From positions 1-6,642 of the forward strand of contig JALAGK010000255.1 of assembly GCA_022712475.1 (NCBI GenBank): a stretch of DNA of 6,642 nt, written 5' to 3'. Shown here piece by piece: positions 1 to 4,070 of this stretch. The first letter of the stretch is position 1. Each line of letters opens with the position of its first letter. The translations under genes and the position numbers were made by a program. This stretch comes from Enterobacteriaceae bacterium. Lineage in GTDB: Bacteria > Pseudomonadota > Gammaproteobacteria > Enterobacterales > Enterobacteriaceae. The notes under the pieces are model-generated. The model was not told the DNA's origin. It searched no databases and saw only the letters and a list, made by a program, of their open reading frames with translations.

Positions 1-495
1 GATCTGAAGTTTTATTTAAAAGGCGCATTTACACCCCTCAATATTCTCTATCCTCAATTCAATCTTTCAGAAAATATTCTGGACAAGAAAAACATCCGCC
101 GTATGTTTTTTAGCCGTGCTGCCGACATGATGTTTGCGGGGATCACGTATCCGAATTTACTGCCAACCGCAGGTGTCTTCGTCAATAAAGACGGTGGTCG
201 CCTGATGATGTTGCATTTATTGATTGAAGCCCGCAAACGCAGCAGTGCGAATAAAGTCACACTCGATTATTCACAAAAGAAGCTGGCGCAGATGTTTGCT
301 ATCTCACGTACTCACGTACGCCGTGTTTTAAACGATGCTATTGAATGCGGATTAATTGAGGATGAAGAGGGGAGCAAGGTTACGCTGTTGCCTGCCTTTT
401 TCGATATGGCGGAAACCTATGTAGGACTCTATTTTGCATGGGTACTGGATTATCTGGATCTCAATCCGCAGACCTTAAAAGCAGACGAGGCATAA
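1..495 (+). CDS. Helix-turn-helix (winged-helix) DNA-binding protein, 3' part only
   Basis: The frame is open from base 1, giving 34 codons before the first internal ATG at 103, so that ATG is probably not the true start and the 5' end lies outside the window; 164 codons plus TAA are visible. A helix-turn-helix is readable at about 271-342: QKKLAQMFAISRTHVRRVL, with A-x-x-x-x-I-S-R-T-H-V spacing typical of a recognition helix, followed by LIEDEEGSKVTLLP, which looks like the wing of a winged-helix fold. A C-terminal aromatic helix (FFDMAETYVGLYFAW) follows. This is the architecture of Crp/Fnr-, MarR- or ArsR-like regulators, but I do not recognise the exact family, and the sensor part is mostly cut off. 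The gene is convergent with the type I exporter genes and ends 18 bp from the adaptor stop codon. A role in controlling the adhesin system is possible from position alone and is not shown. Its last codons and stop lie inside the exporter operon's terminator hairpin. Confidence 0.75.
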   Translation, partial: DLKFYLKGAFTPLNILYPQFNLSENILDKKNIRRMFFSRAADMMFAGITYPNLLPTAGVFVNKDGGRLMMLHLLIEARKRSSANKVTLDYSQKKLAQMFAISRTHVRRVLNDAIECGLIEDEEGSKVTLLPAFFDMAETYVGLYFAWVLDYLDLNPQTLKADEA

Positions 496-506
496 ACCTC
501 GTCTGC
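481..506 (-). terminator. Rho-independent terminator of the exporter/adaptor operon
   Basis: A perfect 10-bp inverted repeat, GCAGACGAGG / CCTCGTCTGC (481-490 and 497-506), encloses a 6-nt loop. Read on the minus strand it starts 7 nt after the adaptor stop codon and is followed by TTTTAA, the usual U-tract. On the plus strand no T-run follows, so termination is expected mainly for the leftward transcript. The TAA of the convergent helix-turn-helix gene sits in the loop, so the hairpin also encodes that protein's last residues. Confidence 0.85.
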
Positions 507-513
507 AGGTCGA

Positions 514-1689
514 TTAACGCTCGCGCAGTGCCTCTTTCGCTTTGTTCAGCGGCTTGAGCAGATAATCCAGTATCGATTTATTCCCGGTTTTAATATCTAC
601 CGTCGCAATCATGCCGGGGAAGATGGGAAACTCGTGCAAATCTTTATTCGTCAGATGGTTACTTTCAGTGCGGATATAAACCCGGTAATAGTAAACGTCA
701 CGTTTCACTTCATCCTGAATGGTATCAGGTGAAATCATTGTCACTTCACCTTCCATACCACCATAAATGGAATAATCGTAGGCCGTAATTTTCACCATTG
801 CTTTCTGGCCTGGGTGCACAAAGGCCACATCACGCGGTGATATTTTCGCTTCTACCACCAACTGATCGTCAAGCGGCACCAGACTCATCAGTTTACCGTT
901 TGGCGGTATCACGCCGCCTACCGTTGTAACCTCGATATCTTTCACAATCCCACGTACCGGCGCGGTAAACGTCAGGCGCGTCAGGGAGTCTTCACGCCCG
1001 CGCATCACTGAACGCTGCGCTTCAATTTCTGCGTTCGCTTTTGACAGTTCTTCCCGGGAGCGCACGTAATACTGGTTTTGCATTTCCGTGATTTTGTTTT
1101 CCAGCTCGTTTTTCTGGCGCTGAAGGCGCAGCACTTCCACATCACTGGCAGCCCCGGCTTTAATCAACGGCGCCGTCATTGAGAGCTCACGCTGGACCAG
1201 TGCTACCGCATGGCGCAACCCTTCCAGCCCTTTTTGCAAACTGTCGCGGCGTGAGCGCCACAGCTCAGTCTCTTCACGCACCAGTTCAACGTCATCATCC
1301 AGTTCTGGAGGGAAAACCGGTTCAGTGTTGGTCACCTCCGCTTTCAGGCGTGCAGCTGTCGCCAGTGCGGCATTGAGACGTGACTCACTTTCCAGTACGC
1401 TCGATTCGGTTTTAGTTCTGTCAAGCTGGGCCAGGACTTCGCCGCGTTCAACAATATCCCCTTCTTTCACCGCCAGTTTGTGAATAATCCCCCCTTCCAG
1501 CGACTGTATAGTCTGCTCGTGGGAGGATGGCGTAATTTTGCCGTTGCCGGTTGTGACCTCATCCAGGTGAAAATAATTCGCCCACACAACAAATGCCCCT
1601 ACCAGCGCTGTCAAAAACCAGATGATCAGCGACGAACGTGGCAGGCTTGGCTCCTTCAGCCGACTGTTGTACCGAGTAATCTCGCTCAT
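514..1689 (-). CDS. HlyD-family periplasmic adaptor (membrane fusion protein) of a type I secretion system
   Basis: This 391-residue protein is the adaptor that links the inner-membrane ABC exporter to an outer-membrane TolC-type channel. Visible order: short cytoplasmic N-terminus with PRSS before the membrane; one transmembrane segment at about 20-38 (SSLIIWFLTALVGAFVVWA); first half of the lipoyl-like domain with IQSLEGGIIHKLAVKEGD at about 61-78 and a GEVLAQLD strand; long charged helical hairpin at about 93-235; second lipoyl half with FTAPVRGIVKDIEV at about 241-254; beta-barrel with HPGQKAMVKITAYDY (292-306); and the RTX-adaptor C-terminus FPIFPGMIATVDIKTGNKSI followed by LDYLLKPL. The length matches the usual ~390-480 range, at the short end. 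Its ATG overlaps the exporter stop codon as ATGA, with GGAGG 7 nt upstream, which implies translational coupling. Family assignment is firm; its partner being the neighbouring adhesin is inferred from linkage. Confidence 0.95.
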   Translation of the reverse strand: MSEITRYNSRLKEPSLPRSSLIIWFLTALVGAFVVWANYFHLDEVTTGNGKITPSSHEQTIQSLEGGIIHKLAVKEGDIVERGEVLAQLDRTKTESSVLESESRLNAALATAARLKAEVTNTEPVFPPELDDDVELVREETELWRSRRDSLQKGLEGLRHAVALVQRELSMTAPLIKAGAASDVEVLRLQRQKNELENKITEMQNQYYVRSREELSKANAEIEAQRSVMRGREDSLTRLTFTAPVRGIVKDIEVTTVGGVIPPNGKLMSLVPLDDQLVVEAKISPRDVAFVHPGQKAMVKITAYDYSIYGGMEGEVTMISPDTIQDEVKRDVYYYRVYIRTESNHLTNKDLHEFPIFPGMIATVDIKTGNKSILDYLLKPLNKAKEALRER

Positions 1690-3893
1690 ACCTTCGCCTC
1701 CACCTGGCCATCCTTTTTAACCTGCGCCATTGTTGCAGGCTGTGGGTTAACGCTGGGGCGTGGGCCAGCACCAGGCACGTTCAGACCATGCTTTTGCAAC
1801 ATGCCTTCACGTGGGCCATCCATCACAATACGGCCGTTTTCCAACACAATGATGCGGTCGACCAACTCCAGAATTGGCAGACGGTGTGTAGATACCACCA
1901 GTGTGCGGTGGGTACCCAACCAGGCGCCAAGGTGGGTTATAAAGCGTTTTTCACTCATTTCATCCAGCCATGCGGTCGGCTCATCAAGCAGCAGAATGTT
2001 TGGCTGAGTGATAAGGGTACGCGCCAGCAGCAGCGACTGGCGCTGGCCACCAGAAAGCCCGGCACCACCCTCAGTAATCTGGTAGTTGAGACCGTCTTTC
2101 TGCTTACGCACAAACTCATCTGCACCACTAATAATCAGCGCCTGCTGAATCTCTTCGTCAGACGCCAGCGGACGCCCCATCGTGATGTTTTCGCGCACGG
2201 AGCCAAAGAACAAACGCGCCTGCTGAGTCAGGCACTGTACATCGCGGCGTAAGTCATGTGGGTCAAGATGTGACAACGAAATATCGTCCAACAGGATTTG
2301 CCCATGCTGGGGCTCGTGCAGACCCGCCAGTATCTGCAACAATGTACTTTTTCCTGAGCCATTGCGCCCGAGAATCGCAACACGTTCTCCAGCCTTGATA
2401 TTAAGATTCGCGATCGTCAGATCGTTCACCTTCTGCTCTTCGTCGTAATAAAACCCGACCTCTTTGAGCGAGTAGTAACCACGTAGGTGTGATTTATGTA
2501 CGCGCTTGCCTCGACCCGGATCGTCAATTGGTTTTTGCATCAGGTCATCAAGCCCTTTGCGTGCGACCTTTGCCGACTGCCAACGTGACAGGATGCCGGA
2601 AATCTGCGATAGCGGCGCAATGGTACGTGAAGCCAGAATCGAGGTTCCCACCAATGCACCGGTCGTCATATCGCCCGCAATCACCATATAACAGCCCACC
2701 AACAGTACAACAGCATACACAATCGACTGTACTTCCTGAGTCCAGGTCATCAGCATGCCAGTCAGCCAGCGTTGCTTCATGCTTATCGTGGCAGAGACAT
2801 CATTGGTGTTGTTCCACTGGTTCTGAAAACGCTGTTCTGCGCGCATCAGTTTGATGTCATCAAGCCCCTGAACCGCTTCGACCAGCGTGGCATTACGAAT
2901 GGCGGACTCGCGCATCCCTTCACTTGAAAGTTTCGCCAATGGGCGCTGGATAAGTAACCCCGGAATAAGGAGCAACGGTAGTGCCAGCAATACGACAAAG
3001 ACCAGCGGCCCGCCAATCATCCACAAGATGAAGACAAACAGCAGGAAAAACGGTAAGTCTGAAATGGCGCCGATGGTCGTTGAGGTAATCAGTTCGCTCA
3101 CTGATTCCAGTTCGCGAACCTGGGAGATAAAGGAACCGGTAGATTTAGGACGCGCATTATTTTTAATGCGCAGTGCGTGGGCAAATACCCGGTCGGAGAT
3201 GCGTAAATCCGCGCGCTTACCGACCACATCGGATACATGCGCGCGCATCATACGCATAATAAATTCAAACAGAATCGCCATCATGACGCCGCCAAACAGA
3301 ACCCAGAGCGTTGGCTCTGACTGTGACGGCACCACGCGGTCATAAACTTGCATAGAAAATAGCATACCGCTCAGGGCAAGCACGTTGGCAACCATCGCGG
3401 CCAGCATAATATCGCCGTAGCGCCGCCAGTCTTTGAGCGCGATGCTCCAGAACCAGTTCTTTTTCCATGGCTTAACGTAATCATCCACACGGGCATCCGG
3501 AATGGAATCCAGCGGGCGCAACACGACCAATCCTTTCAGACGCGAAGCCAGCTCGTCACAAGACAATTTGCTTTCCAGACCACCGTCACCACTAAGCTGC
3601 AACATGAGGTTCCCCTCACTGTCCATCTTCGTAATGACCGCCAGTTGACCATTTTCCAGCTCAGCAATCAGCGGCAAACGCCAGGGGTCTATCAGAGAGA
3701 TATCCGCGGGCGCCATGCGCATGCCCAAACCAAGCTGACGCGCCATATCTTCCAGCACCAGCCTACGAGGCGAGCGGGTTTCATGACTGATAACGGTGCG
3801 CACATGCTCCTGCGAGAAATCAAGCATATAGTGGCGCGCAACGCTAAGCATTGCCTGTAGCCAGGGCTCATAAAAGGGATGTGTTGTACTCAT
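1686..3893 (-). CDS. Type I secretion ABC transporter (permease/ATPase), LapB/HlyB-like with C39-like domain
   Basis: This 735-residue fused permease/ATPase should drive ATP-dependent export of a large RTX-type adhesin across the inner membrane. Residues ~1-130 form a C39-peptidase-like domain, but there is no cysteine before residue 112, so the catalytic Cys of bacteriocin-type C39 proteases is missing. That fits exporters whose substrate keeps an uncleaved C-terminal signal. Membrane segments are seen at about 160-182, 194-213, 277-295, 296-315, 388-406 and 410-425. The nucleotide-binding domain (~475-705) carries Walker A GRNGSGKST (509-517), Q-loop around LTQQARLFFGSV (555-566), signature LSGGQ (613-617), Walker B ILLLDEPT (633-640), D-loop AWLD and H-loop STH (668-670). 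All catalytic residues are present. About 30 residues follow, proline-rich then lysine-rich. The start is firm: TGA lies in frame two codons upstream of the ATG, and AGGAAG lies 6 nt before it. The adaptor gene follows with a 4-base overlap. No outer-membrane gene is adjacent in the window. Confidence 0.96.
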   Translation of the reverse strand: MSTTHPFYEPWLQAMLSVARHYMLDFSQEHVRTVISHETRSPRRLVLEDMARQLGLGMRMAPADISLIDPWRLPLIAELENGQLAVITKMDSEGNLMLQLSGDGGLESKLSCDELASRLKGLVVLRPLDSIPDARVDDYVKPWKKNWFWSIALKDWRRYGDIMLAAMVANVLALSGMLFSMQVYDRVVPSQSEPTLWVLFGGVMMAILFEFIMRMMRAHVSDVVGKRADLRISDRVFAHALRIKNNARPKSTGSFISQVRELESVSELITSTTIGAISDLPFFLLFVFILWMIGGPLVFVVLLALPLLLIPGLLIQRPLAKLSSEGMRESAIRNATLVEAVQGLDDIKLMRAEQRFQNQWNNTNDVSATISMKQRWLTGMLMTWTQEVQSIVYAVVLLVGCYMVIAGDMTTGALVGTSILASRTIAPLSQISGILSRWQSAKVARKGLDDLMQKPIDDPGRGKRVHKSHLRGYYSLKEVGFYYDEEQKVNDLTIANLNIKAGERVAILGRNGSGKSTLLQILAGLHEPQHGQILLDDISLSHLDPHDLRRDVQCLTQQARLFFGSVRENITMGRPLASDEEIQQALIISGADEFVRKQKDGLNYQITEGGAGLSGGQRQSLLLARTLITQPNILLLDEPTAWLDEMSEKRFITHLGAWLGTHRTLVVSTHRLPILELVDRIIVLENGRIVMDGPREGMLQKHGLNVPGAGPRPSVNPQPATMAQVKKDGQVEAKV
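1697..1701 (-). promoter_or_regulatory. Ribosome binding site of the adaptor gene
   Basis: GGAGG on the minus strand lies 7 nt before the adaptor ATG, inside the last codons of the exporter gene. With the ATGA overlap it supports the chosen start and coupled translation. Confidence 0.75.
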
Positions 3894-3899
3894 AGTTCA

Positions 3900-3905
3900 C
3901 TTCCT
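3900..3905 (-). promoter_or_regulatory. Ribosome binding site of the ABC exporter gene
   Basis: AGGAAG on the minus strand is 6 nt from the ATG at 3893. An in-frame TGA at 3899-3897 excludes any longer start. Confidence 0.8.
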
Positions 3906-4031
3906 GTGAGCAGACGATTTGTGATGTTGCCAGGTCAGTTGTCACCCCGGGCGGGATGTCTGAATCTTTCAGATTATTCACAAAATAACAGAATTAATCT
4001 GTAGTTGTCGCCCCTCACGTAAAAATGCGAA
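3906..4031 (-). promoter_or_regulatory. Possible promoter/leader region of the exporter-adaptor operon
   Basis: Because a terminator follows the adhesin gene, the exporter unit either depends on read-through or has its own promoter here. The part at 3961-4010 is clearly AT-rich compared with its surroundings, and AATAAT at 3978-3973 (minus strand) matches a sigma-70 -10 box in five of six bases. However, I see no convincing -35 hexamer 16-18 nt upstream. Short inverted repeats are present: ACAGA-n5-TCTGT near 3988-4002 and AATCT-TTC-AGATT at 3963-3975. They could be operator-like or chance. Confidence 0.3.
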
Positions 4032-4057
4032 AAGACCCGCGCGAATGCGCGGGTCTT
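4032..4057 (-). terminator. Rho-independent terminator after the adhesin gene
   Basis: A perfect 11-bp inverted repeat AAGACCCGCGC / GCGCGGGTCTT encloses a 4-nt loop. It begins 13 nt after the adhesin stop on the minus strand. The minus-strand RNA continues UU-CGCAUUUUU after the stem, giving a broken U-tract. The very GC-rich stem makes it a strong candidate for full or partial termination between the adhesin and exporter genes. Confidence 0.85.
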
Positions 4058-4070
4058 ATGGGCGATAAAA

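Noticed and set aside
103..105. ATG at 103 as the start of the helix-turn-helix gene
   Set aside because: The same frame is open to base 1 with plausible protein sequence, and no convincing ribosome binding site precedes 103. The gene is more likely cut by the window edge.
54..260. A 68-codon minus-strand open frame opposite the helix-turn-helix gene
   Set aside because: It has no recognisable motif and no ribosome binding site, and lies antisense to a frame with a clear DNA-binding domain.
1480..2007. Plus-strand open frames opposite the exporter and adaptor genes (also 1788-2252 and 2887-3345)
   Set aside because: All are antisense to frames with complete ABC and HlyD motifs, and their translations show no motifs of their own.
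3944..3956. GC-rich CCCGGG-centred palindrome as a second hairpin terminator
   Set aside because: Pairing is only a few bases beyond the core and there is no T-tract on either strand.
3868..3981. A 37-codon GTG-initiated minus-strand frame in the gap before the exporter gene
   Set aside because: It has no ribosome binding site and runs into the exporter gene out of frame. Its only interest is the short match to the adhesin tail, reported as a finding.
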